Shown one piece after another: positions 18,228-25,465 of a stretch of DNA of 64,000 bases. The first letter of the stretch is position 1. The number at the start of each line of letters is the position of its first letter. Source of the stretch: Leptolinea tardivitalis (lineage in GTDB: Bacteria > Chloroflexota > Anaerolineae > Anaerolineales > Anaerolineaceae); assembly GCF_001050275.1 (NCBI RefSeq), contig NZ_BBYA01000009.1, forward strand, positions 1-64,000, written 5' to 3'. Under the pieces are notes generated by a model. It was not told the DNA's origin and did no database searches. It saw only the letters and a program-made list of their open reading frames with translations. The position numbers were made by a program, and so were the translations under genes.

Positions 18228-18627
18228 GTACCTCATCGTGGGAGGGTATGCCGTAGCCGCCCACGGTCATCCCCGCTTTACTCGAGATCTGGATATCTGG
18301 GTTAACCCGACGATCCAGAATGGGAAACGAATAGTCTCTGCCCTCGATAAGTTCGGTTTTCATTCATTGGGTTTGAAACCTGGCGATTTTACCCAGCCGG
18401 ATACCGCTATCCAGTTGGGATACCCGCCATTGCGGGTGGTTTTTGTCACTGAAATGGACGGGCTGACGTTCAAACAATCGTATCCGCTGCGGGTGGAGCG
18501 TGAAGAACAAAATTGCCCTATTTATTACATTGATCTGATCAGTCTGATAACCAATAAGAAGTCAACTGGCCGCGAGCAGGACCTGGAAGATGCCGAGTTC
18601 CTCTCGCACATGCTGGAAGAGAATTGA
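18172..18627 (+). CDS. Nucleotidyltransferase-fold protein (DUF6036/AbiEii-like)
   Basis: The start chosen is ATG 18172, preceded by AGGCAGGGAT, although the frame is open further upstream. The 151 residues have VEYLIVGGYAVAAHG followed by RDLDIW, that is the GG-x-A and hDxD motifs of the DNA polymerase beta-like nucleotidyltransferase fold. The domain is a minimal one. It overlaps a small upstream gene by 56 nt. Comparable pairs include MNT/HEPN and AbiE systems, where the enzyme adds nucleotides to a partner or to tRNA; whether this pair is a toxin-antitoxin system is inference. It lies 88 nt upstream of a tRNA gene. Confidence 0.75.
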   Translation: MFQPDFLELLKLLNEEKVEYLIVGGYAVAAHGHPRFTRDLDIWVNPTIQNGKRIVSALDKFGFHSLGLKPGDFTQPDTAIQLGYPPLRVVFVTEMDGLTFKQSYPLRVEREEQNCPIYYIDLISLITNKKSTGREQDLEDAEFLSHMLEEN

Positions 18628-18653
18628 TTTTTAATTGTGGTCTCATACTCTCC

Positions 18654-18682
18654 TTGACGTTTTTTTGACCACAAGGTATATT
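18654..18682 (+). promoter_or_regulatory. Promoter of tRNA-Arg
   Basis: TTGACG (18654-18659) and TATATT (18677-18682) are separated by exactly 17 nt. The predicted start lies near 18690, and the short 5' leader contains a GCGTG/CACGC hairpin just before the mature tRNA. Confidence 0.75.
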
Positions 18683-18715
18683 TAGGGTGCGCGTGAGAAG
18701 CACGCGTGATTGTAT

Positions 18716-18789
18716 GCCCTCGTAGCGCAATTGGACAGAGCGTTTGCTTGCGGAGCAAAAGGTTGCAGATTCGAATTCTGCCGAGGGCA
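18716..18789 (+). tRNA. tRNA-Arg, anticodon GCG
   Basis: The 74-nt cloverleaf has acceptor GCCCTCG/CGAGGGC, D arm GCGC...GAGC (one G-A mismatch), anticodon stem TTTGC/GCAAA with loop TTGCGGA, variable loop AGGTT, T arm GCAGA-TTCGAAT-TCTGC and discriminator A. The CCA end is not encoded. The anticodon at 18750-18752 is GCG, for CGC and CGU codons. Most bacteria read these codons with a deaminated ACG anticodon, so GCG is less usual. A20 in the D loop agrees with arginine identity. The gene has its own promoter and a terminator directly after it. Confidence 0.92.
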
Positions 18790-19298
18790 CAAAAATCCAC
18801 CTAAACGGGTGGTTTTTTTATCAAGGTTGCAGGCCCCCAATGAGGGGACGGTGTCCGAAATCTGCCGAGGGCACAAAAATCCACCTAAACGGGTGGTTTT
18901 TTTTATCAAGTTTGCAGGCCCCCAATGAGGGGACGGTGTCCGAAATCTGCCGAGGGCACAAAAATCCACCTAAACGGGTGGTTTTTTTATCAAGGTTGCA
19001 GGCCCCCAATGAGGGGACGATGTCCGAAATCTGCCGAGGGCACAAAAATCCACCTAAACGGGTGGTTTTTTTTTATCAAGGTTGCAGGCCCCCAATGAGG
19101 GGACGGTGTCCGAAATCTGCCGAGGGCACAAAAATCCACCTAAACGGGTGGTTTTTTTTTATCAAGTTTGCAGGCCCCCAATGAGGGGACGGTGTCCGAA
19201 ATCTGCCGAGGGCATAAAAATCCACCTAAACGGGTGGTTTTTTTTATCAAGGTTACAGGCACCCAATGAGGGGACGGTGTCCGAAATCTGCCGAGGGT
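18778..19298 (+). repeat. Six tandem ~85-bp repeats carrying the tRNA-Arg 3' end and a terminator
   Basis: The tRNA 3' end CTGCCGAGGG recurs at 18778 (in the tRNA), 18862, 18947, 19031, 19117, 19203 and 19288, giving unit lengths of 84, 85, 84, 86, 86 and 85. The length differences are explained by poly-T runs of 7, 8, 7, 9, 9 and 8. Each unit reads: tRNA 3' end with CAC, a terminator (CCACC/GGTGG plus Ts), ATCAAGGTTGCAG matching the tRNA variable loop and T stem, then an insert with two mini-hairpins (CCCC/GGGG and GGAC/GTCC) in place of the T loop, then the tRNA 3' end again. Substitutions between units are few, so the expansion is recent or homogenised. There are no evenly diverse spacers, so it is not a CRISPR array. 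Confidence 0.93.
18791..18819 (+). terminator. Intrinsic terminator of tRNA-Arg (first of six copies)
   Basis: AAAAATCCACC and GGTGGTTTTTTT flank a TAAACG loop, so the A and T tracts extend the stem and the element can work in both directions. The same hairpin recurs in all six repeat units to about 19250. Confidence 0.85.
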
Positions 19299-19383
19299 AA
19301 ACAGAATCGCCTTGATGAAAGAGCGTATAATGCAATTCACTATCCATAATCTCAACCATCTCTGGTAAAACCAGAAAGGATGA

Positions 19384-20097
19384 ATGATCATGACCGCTTT
19401 GAACAGCAAAACCATTACCCTGAAACAACTGGCCAAAACCATTGACCACTCACTTCTCACTCCAGACCTGAATGAAGAAGATGTAAAGGCTGGATGTGAA
19501 TTGGCTGCCCGATACCAGGTGGCTTCCGTATGCGTCAAACCGTGGGATGTCAGGCTGGCTGCCGGAGTTCTGGCTGGAACAGATGTAAAAGTGGGTACGG
19601 TAATCGGTTTCCCCCACGGCAGTTCAACCATGGAAACCAAGGTCTTTGAAGCCAGGAAAGCAATAGAAGATGGAGCCGTTGAACTCGATATGGTAATTAA
19701 TATAGGGGCCATGCGCAGCGGCCAATATGATTATGTTCGTAAGGAAATCCATGAGGTTGTTGAAGCCGCCAGAGGAAAAGCCCTGGTCAAGGTGATTCTT
19801 GAAAATGCCTACCTTACAAAAGAAGAGATTGCCCGGGGTAGTCAATTGGTCGAAGAGGCCGGTGCTGATTTTGTTAAAACATCCACCGGATTCGCTCCTA
19901 CGGGTGCCACCATTGATGATCTGAAACTCATGCGAGAATCCGTCAGTGAAAAAGTGAAGATAAAAGCCGCTCATGGCATTCGAACTCTCGACTCGCTGTT
20001 GGAAGTAATCGATGCCGGGGCAACCCGAGTCGGTGCCCGGTCAACGGCAGCCATGTTGGATGAATTTGCCGCCAGATATCCTGATAGATTAGGATAA
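19384..20097 (+). CDS. deoC: Deoxyribose-phosphate aldolase
   Basis: This class I aldolase splits 2-deoxyribose 5-phosphate into glyceraldehyde 3-phosphate and acetaldehyde in deoxynucleoside breakdown. The 237 residues contain the Schiff-base lysine in VKTSTGF (Lys165), the proton-relay Asp102 in ELDMVINIG and Lys194 in KIKAAHGIR. ATG 19384 or ATG 19390 may be the start; AGAAAGGA ends at 19380 and suits 19390 slightly better. TATAAT at 19326-19331 may be the -10. The gene is isolated, without other deo genes, and follows the tRNA repeat array. Confidence 0.94.
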   Translation: MIMTALNSKTITLKQLAKTIDHSLLTPDLNEEDVKAGCELAARYQVASVCVKPWDVRLAAGVLAGTDVKVGTVIGFPHGSSTMETKVFEARKAIEDGAVELDMVINIGAMRSGQYDYVRKEIHEVVEAARGKALVKVILENAYLTKEEIARGSQLVEEAGADFVKTSTGFAPTGATIDDLKLMRESVSEKVKIKAAHGIRTLDSLLEVIDAGATRVGARSTAAMLDEFAARYPDRLG

Positions 20098-20117
20098 ACT
20101 TTCCTGGAAAGATGTAT

Positions 20118-20158
20118 AAAAAACACGAACAGTTCATTTTGCACTTGTTCGTGTTTTT
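20118..20158 (+). terminator. Intrinsic terminator of deoC
   Basis: AAAAACACGAACA and TGTTCGTGTTTTT form a 13-bp stem that ends in a T-tract. Flanking A and T tracts make it possibly bidirectional. Confidence 0.85.
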
Positions 20159-20328
20159 AACTTTGTTTGGTAAATGTACATCTGTAAATGGAGTGAAAGG
20201 AATAACTTTCGTTTTCTTCCCAATAGATGTACACAATTTTCACACTTTGACGTAGAATACCACGGTAGCATTACACTTTTTGTGTAGTGCTAAAATTGTG
20301 TATATTTCTTTTCTTCTGGGTGGTCTGG

Positions 20329-21300
20329 ATGGCGAAATACATCGGTGGTGATCTTGGGGGAACCAATGTGCGGGCAGGTATTGTTGATACAGAAACGGGA
20401 GTGGTCACGAATCTGATTTCAGTACCTACCATCGCACGTGAAGGACAGGAGGCCGTACTTCATCGTATGGCGGATCTGTTCTTGAATGTGATCAAATCCA
20501 GCGGACACAAAGTAGAAGATATCGGCGGCGTTGGGATTGGTGCTCCGGGAAGCATCGATATTGAAAACGGCCGGACTATTTTTCTTCCCAACCTGTACGG
20601 CCACTGGGAAAATGCCCCTGTTGCGGACAAAATAAAGGAATACACCGGGTTAAAAACATATCTCCTGAATGACGTGCGGGCGATAACCTTTGGTGAATGG
20701 AAATTTGGCGCCGGCCGCGGTGCACGTACCATGGCTGTTTATGCCATTGGCACCGGAATTGGCGGCGGTATGGTGATTGATAATCAACTCCATCTCGGTC
20801 TTGATGGTACCGCCGGTGAAGTGGGGCATACCATGATTGATTACAACGGTCCGTTGTGCGGATGCGGCAATCATGGCTGTCTTGAAATGTATGCATCGTC
20901 TCCGGCCATTGCAGCCGCCGGTTTGAAAGCCGTTGTTCAAGGTTGGACAACAAAAATTGGTGAGCTTGCCGGGTATGATTTGAACAAGATCACTGCAAAA
21001 ACCGTCAGCACGGCAGCACTCATGGGTGACCCGGTAGCAAGGGAAATATACGAGAAAGTCGGTTTTTATCTGGGTATTGCCATTTCCAATACCATCTTGA
21101 CCATCGCTCCCGACAAAATTGTAATTGGCGGAGGTGGGGTTCAGGCGGGAGATTTATTGCTGGAACCCATCCGCAAGACAATTAAAGAACGCGTGAAAAT
21201 GGCCAATGTGGATAAAATCAGCGTTGTTCCTGCAGAACTGGGCGACAATGGCGGGGTCATTGGTAGCGCTCTCTGGGCATATCAACGCAACCAGGCATAA
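20329..21300 (+). CDS. ROK-family sugar kinase, probably glucokinase
   Basis: Start ATG 20329 gives 323 residues beginning MAKYIGGDLGGTNVRAG, the ATP-phosphate loop of ROK kinases. The ROK zinc site is present as GHTMIDYNG followed by CGCGNHGCLE, and GTGIGGGMV supplies the second phosphate motif. The frame is open 42 nt further upstream, but that extension is hydrophobic and unlike the family. ROK proteins without a DNA-binding helix-turn-helix, like this one, are kinases of glucose or related hexoses; the sugar cannot be decided here. A weak hairpin, CGGTGA/TTCACCG, follows the stop. Confidence 0.85.
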   Translation: MAKYIGGDLGGTNVRAGIVDTETGVVTNLISVPTIAREGQEAVLHRMADLFLNVIKSSGHKVEDIGGVGIGAPGSIDIENGRTIFLPNLYGHWENAPVADKIKEYTGLKTYLLNDVRAITFGEWKFGAGRGARTMAVYAIGTGIGGGMVIDNQLHLGLDGTAGEVGHTMIDYNGPLCGCGNHGCLEMYASSPAIAAAGLKAVVQGWTTKIGELAGYDLNKITAKTVSTAALMGDPVAREIYEKVGFYLGIAISNTILTIAPDKIVIGGGGVQAGDLLLEPIRKTIKERVKMANVDKISVVPAELGDNGGVIGSALWAYQRNQA

Positions 21301-21369
21301 AGATTTTGCGGTGATGATTTCACCGTTTAAACCTTTCAAAATTCCTGTTTCATGGGGGAAGTTGTGGCA

Positions 21370-22056
21370 ATGATTGATAATAATCCTTCTCATACCACAT
21401 CCGATATGTATGCCCGGTTTGCACAGGTTTATAAGAAAAACGATATCTTAATGACGGAAGGGGAAGAATCGGACGACAGCATCTATTTGCTGCTTGAAGG
21501 TTCTGTAGGGATTTTCCGGAAGATCGACGGTCGTGATGTTCTGATTGATTGTATTGATGCCGTTAATTTCTTTGGCGAGTTTGAGGCAATTAATGGGGGA
21601 AAACGACTGAGTACCGTCAAGGTCTTAACGGAAACGCTATCCACATACAAATTCCTACGGTCTGACCTTCAAACCATTATTCAGAATAAAGAGTGGGTCG
21701 AAATGCTGCTCATCCGGCTCAGCAAAGACCTCATGAGTTTTGCCAATCGATATGTGGTAGATGAAGCCAGCATCAGTAGACTGCTGGATGAAAAAGATGA
21801 AACCAATAAGAAACTGGCCGAGTTGTTTCTTTTAATTAATCAGGTATTGAATAACATTATTATTTCTGAAACACTGCCAATACAAAGCCGTGAACCATTA
21901 ATTGCATTAATCGGAATGATCAAAAATTATCTTGCCTGCAAACTACCGGAGATCAACAACCTGATAGAAAATACAGGTACCCCTGATTTTAGACATCTAT
22001 ATAAAGAAAACCTCATACCAGAGAAGATTGCAACAAACCTGACAAAGTATTATTGA
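21370..22056 (+). CDS. Cyclic nucleotide-binding domain protein without DNA-binding domain
   Basis: The start used is ATG 21370 with GGGGAAG nine bases upstream; ATG 21352 is in frame too. Of 228 residues, about 15-125 form a cNMP-binding barrel (YKKNDILMTEGEESDDSIYLLLEGSVGIF, here in parts: ILMTEGEESDDSIYLL and GEFEAINGGKR). The rest is helical and has no recognisable Crp-type helix-turn-helix. It is therefore a ligand-sensing or adaptor protein rather than a plain transcription factor. The ligand-binding arginine typical of true cAMP sites is not evident, so the ligand may differ. Confidence 0.7.
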   Translation: MIDNNPSHTTSDMYARFAQVYKKNDILMTEGEESDDSIYLLLEGSVGIFRKIDGRDVLIDCIDAVNFFGEFEAINGGKRLSTVKVLTETLSTYKFLRSDLQTIIQNKEWVEMLLIRLSKDLMSFANRYVVDEASISRLLDEKDETNKKLAELFLLINQVLNNIIISETLPIQSREPLIALIGMIKNYLACKLPEINNLIENTGTPDFRHLYKENLIPEKIATNLTKYY

Positions 22057-22067
22057 TCACGTATAAT
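22039..22067 (+). promoter_or_regulatory. Promoter for a leaderless racemase mRNA
   Basis: CTGACA (22039-22044), 17 nt, TATAAT (22062-22067), then only 7 nt to ATG 22075. The predicted transcription start falls on or beside the start codon, and no Shine-Dalgarno is present. Confidence 0.65.
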
Positions 22068-22074
22068 TCTTTCC

Positions 22075-22767
22075 ATGAAAACAATTGGACTTCTGGGTGG
22101 AATGTCGTGGCAGTCAACGGTGCATTATTACCGGATTATCAATGAAGAGGTAGCCAGGCGTTTGGGCGGTCTGCATTCGGCCAGGATTTTGCTTTCGTCA
22201 GTAGAATTTGCAGAAATTGAAGAAATGCAGCATTCAAATCGCTGGAGCGATGCCGGGAGTATACTGGCCAGTCAGGCAGTTGGGCTTCGCAATGCCGGGG
22301 CTGATTTTGTGTTAATCTGTGCCAATACAATGCACAAGGTGGCTGATCAGGTGGAAAAGGTCTCCGGCCTGCCGGTGTTGCATATTGCAGATGCCACAGC
22401 CGAAGCGGTCAAACGCGCAGACGTTAAAAAAGTCGGTCTTCTTGGCACCCGCTACACGATGGAAGAAGATTTTTACCGTCTACGCCTGTTGGAAAAGCAC
22501 AGATTGGATGTGGTCATTCCAGAAGCGGACGACCGGATTTTCGTGAACCGGGTGATCTATGAGGAATTATGCCAGGGGATTATTAACCCGGAATCAAAGA
22601 AGGCATACTTGAGGATCATAAAAGATCTGGCAGACAGAGGCGTTGGGGGAATTATTCTGGGTTGCACAGAAATTGAAATGCTGATTACGTCAGAAGATTT
22701 CCCACTGCCTCTGTTTCCCACCACGTGGATACATGCGATGGCAGCAGTGGATCGCGCCCTGGAATAG
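22075..22767 (+). CDS. Aspartate/glutamate racemase family protein
   Basis: The 230 residues start KTIGLLGGMSWQST and carry the two catalytic cysteines of PLP-independent racemases: Cys82 in LICANTMHK and Cys197 in LGCTEIEML. This pattern fits the aspartate racemase / YgeA branch better than MurI glutamate racemase. Substrate choice is not certain. The gene ends on the base before the stop of the convergent oxidoreductase gene. Translation appears to be leaderless. Confidence 0.88.
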   Translation: MKTIGLLGGMSWQSTVHYYRIINEEVARRLGGLHSARILLSSVEFAEIEEMQHSNRWSDAGSILASQAVGLRNAGADFVLICANTMHKVADQVEKVSGLPVLHIADATAEAVKRADVKKVGLLGTRYTMEEDFYRLRLLEKHRLDVVIPEADDRIFVNRVIYEELCQGIINPESKKAYLRIIKDLADRGVGGIILGCTEIEMLITSEDFPLPLFPTTWIHAMAAVDRALE

Positions 22768-23586
22768 TCAGATTTTCGGGGGTCCGGCTTTGATTCGCTT
22801 CAAGACGGCCTCTTCTCCTTTGGCCGTCCACTGGGCTTCCATCCACCAGGTAACTCCGTGAGTGCGGTAATCGTGCACAATTTCCAGTGTGTCTGGTTGA
22901 GTGGGATCTGTCTCCCCTTCCATGATGATATCAAAGAATGGGTTGGGCGAATTCTTCTTTACGAAATCCGTCATATCTTTTACTGTTGACAGATCGGGAT
23001 GCCCCATAGCCACCTTTCCATCGGCTCCAATAAAATTGGGGAGCAGACCGTCATATTGCATGGCTCGATGCATAGATTTCATACTTGGCCAGGCACCTAC
23101 CACCCAGATGGGTATTCTTGGCTGCTGGACTGGTGGGGAGGGGATATTGAATTCGGTCGGCTGGATATGGTAATGGTTTCCTTCAAACGCAAAAGGTTGG
23201 CCTTTCCACAAACCTGTCAGAATTTCCAGACCTTCATCCATTCTTTCAGCGCGGACTTTTCGTTCAGTTGGCAGGCCAAAATTCATAAAACCAGTATCCA
23301 CCGCACCCAGACCGACAGAGAGTATGACTCTTCCACCGGAGAGATTATCAAGAGTAGCCGTCTCGCTGGCCAGTTTCCACGGTGCCAGCACGGGAAGCGG
23401 GGTCAACATTGTTCCCAGACGGATCTTTTTGGTTGACATGGCGGCGGCTGTGAGGCAGATCCAGGCATCTGTCCCCCATACCGGTTCCCAGACAAAGAAA
23501 CCATCCCACCCGGCGGACTCTGCTTTTTCCGCACAAACAGCGGCAAACCGGGCATCTCCAAAGGGCAATACAAAACCATATTTCAT
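22768..23586 (-). CDS. Luciferase-like (LLM class) flavin-dependent oxidoreductase
   Basis: The 272 residues show the bacterial luciferase-like TIM barrel: MKYGFVLPFGD at the N-terminus, KKIRLGTMLTPLP, and LDNLSGGRVILSVGLG near residue 100. Members use FMN or F420 to oxidise varied substrates, and the cofactor cannot be decided here. Start ATG 23586 has a strong AGGAGGG ribosome binding site. The gene ends against the convergent racemase gene with no gap, and stands 35 nt downstream of a diguanylate cyclase gene on the same strand. Confidence 0.85.
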   Translation of the reverse strand: MKYGFVLPFGDARFAAVCAEKAESAGWDGFFVWEPVWGTDAWICLTAAAMSTKKIRLGTMLTPLPVLAPWKLASETATLDNLSGGRVILSVGLGAVDTGFMNFGLPTERKVRAERMDEGLEILTGLWKGQPFAFEGNHYHIQPTEFNIPSPPVQQPRIPIWVVGAWPSMKSMHRAMQYDGLLPNFIGADGKVAMGHPDLSTVKDMTDFVKKNSPNPFFDIIMEGETDPTQPDTLEIVHDYRTHGVTWWMEAQWTAKGEEAVLKRIKAGPPKI

Positions 23587-23621
23587 GGCAGCCCTCCTGT
23601 TTTTATTCTTAATTCATTGTA

Positions 23622-25277
23622 TCAATCAGAGATTGCCCCCGCAATAACCCGATTCCTTCCTTCTAATTTCGCGCGATACAATGCTTTGTCGGCTTCTTTG
23701 ATCACTGTATCAATGTCAGATCCCTGATCGGGGAAGATTGCGATTCCGGCGGATAAGGTGATTTGAACTTTCTGCTCTGAGATGTCCAAAATCGTACTCT
23801 CGACCAAAACCCGGGTCGAATCTATCCGGGAAAGAGCGGTTTCAATTGTGGTATCGGGCATCACAATGATGAATTCTTCTCCACCATATCGGCACACAAT
23901 ATCTTCCAGCCGAAAAGATGACACCAATATTCTGGATAACTGCTGTAAGACACCATCTCCCACCAGATGACCATAGGTATCGTTCACACGTTTGAAGTGA
24001 TCGATATCCGCCAGAATAATGCTGACGGGATATTGATCCCGGCGTGCCCGGGCAAATTCTCTCTGCATGGCATCCATAAGATACCGGCGGTTGTACAGGT
24101 TGGTCAACGGATCACGGATGCTTTCTTCCTTCAATTGATGTTGCAATTTTTGAATCTCTTCTATCCGTTTTTCCAGTTCCTGATTGGCCTGGTTCAATGA
24201 ATCTTCCATGTTCTTGCGTTTTGTAATATCCCTCAAAATTACCAGACTGCAATTGGCGTCTGCTTTCGATCCGGTCAGTAGAGTAAATCGGACGTCAACA
24301 AAACGCTGGTCATCCTGGGTTTCCTGATAAGAAAGAATTTGTGTTGTAGAACGTGATTTTGACACAGAAATGGTTGATGACAGCTCTGGTAACACATCTG
24401 CCAGATGGTCTCCTATTTTGATGTTTTCGCCATTGGCAACCATCTTCCGCGCACTGGGATTAATATCGATGATCCTTTGCTGATCGTCAAGAACAATCAT
24501 GCCATCGAGCATCTGTTCGACCAGTGTCTCCCGCGCGATGGGAACCAGGTCAAGCAGGCGGTAGTAATGCATGCTCCAGGCAAAAATCACTCCGGTAAAG
24601 AAAGTAGATATCGGCATCCAATCCAGGCCGGGGATCGGGGAAATGTTGAATATATATAAAACGCCAGACACTACAGGTATTAAGGTCGCTACCAATATCG
24701 TAATGGTTTGTTGCCGATATGGTGCCTTTTGGAACCGCAATCTGTCAATGAGCACCACCAGATTGAAACAATAAAGACAAAACTGGAAAATATTAAAGAT
24801 CCAGAACCAGATCCCGTGAGAATAGACAATGATATTTAGTTTATCTGAACCTGTGTAAAACGCATCCCAGATCAAATTGTGATATTCATTGGTCCAGGCA
24901 AGAATCAATGTAATTAATGAAATCGCGGCGAGTACGACAAGCAAGGACGGATTGGCCCATTTCCAATTGTTAGTATATGAAAGGATTAAAAGGAAACAAA
25001 GCGGTGCCGCCCAGACAAATCCGAAATATTCCATTTTCGACCAAAAAATCTTACCTGCCAGACTGGCAGTGACGGCTTCGATTCCAGAGAAAAAAGCCCA
25101 CAGAGTAACGGAAAACATGAAATACATCAGGATCTTTCCGGTCAAAATATACCGGCGGTGCCAGGTGTTGATACCCAGTATCAGGCTCAAAGTGGCTGTA
25201 AGAAATAAAAACCAGGCGTGGGGAGGGAAAAAATAGTTCAAATCAAGACCCGTTTGACTTATGAAATTGAAATACAA
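23622..25277 (-). CDS. Diguanylate cyclase: 7TM sensor, PAS, GGDEF
   Basis: The 551 residues begin with about seven hydrophobic helices of the histidine-kinase 7TM type (to about 225), then a PAS domain (LVEQMLDGMIVLDDQQRIIDIN), a coiled coil at about 350-385, and a GGDEF domain. The active-site motif is GGEEF at 465-469. The product-inhibition site RxxD (RLED) lies five residues before it. The protein should make cyclic di-GMP in response to a membrane or PAS-bound signal. TTG 25277 is the likely start, with only a weak AGG upstream. Confidence 0.9.
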   Translation of the reverse strand: MYFNFISQTGLDLNYFFPPHAWFLFLTATLSLILGINTWHRRYILTGKILMYFMFSVTLWAFFSGIEAVTASLAGKIFWSKMEYFGFVWAAPLCFLLILSYTNNWKWANPSLLVVLAAISLITLILAWTNEYHNLIWDAFYTGSDKLNIIVYSHGIWFWIFNIFQFCLYCFNLVVLIDRLRFQKAPYRQQTITILVATLIPVVSGVLYIFNISPIPGLDWMPISTFFTGVIFAWSMHYYRLLDLVPIARETLVEQMLDGMIVLDDQQRIIDINPSARKMVANGENIKIGDHLADVLPELSSTISVSKSRSTTQILSYQETQDDQRFVDVRFTLLTGSKADANCSLVILRDITKRKNMEDSLNQANQELEKRIEEIQKLQHQLKEESIRDPLTNLYNRRYLMDAMQREFARARRDQYPVSIILADIDHFKRVNDTYGHLVGDGVLQQLSRILVSSFRLEDIVCRYGGEEFIIVMPDTTIETALSRIDSTRVLVESTILDISEQKVQITLSAGIAIFPDQGSDIDTVIKEADKALYRAKLEGRNRVIAGAISD

Positions 25278-25465
25278 AATACCTGGAAAAAAAAGAAGAA
25301 GGTTTAATCATCTGTAATGTGATTTATTGGAACGAAGAAAACAATAAGCCTATCATAAACCTTCAACCAGCTGCCTGACGTCTGATATCCAATTGTTTAT
25401 CCTTTTTTTATCTTGCGGCAACCCGCACCCATACTGCTTTATTGATACAATTTTCATACCAGATT

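Noticed and set aside
18744..19184. A 146-codon frame and several shorter ones running through the tRNA repeat array
   Set aside because: They consist only of the 85-bp repeat read through tRNA and terminator sequence, with no ribosome binding site, so they are artefacts of the repeats.
18778..19298. The tandem array as a CRISPR or as integrase att sites
   Set aside because: Units abut without variable spacers, and no integrase or cas gene is near. A chain of terminator-bearing tRNA tails fits tandem duplication better. An ancient att site remains a weak alternative.
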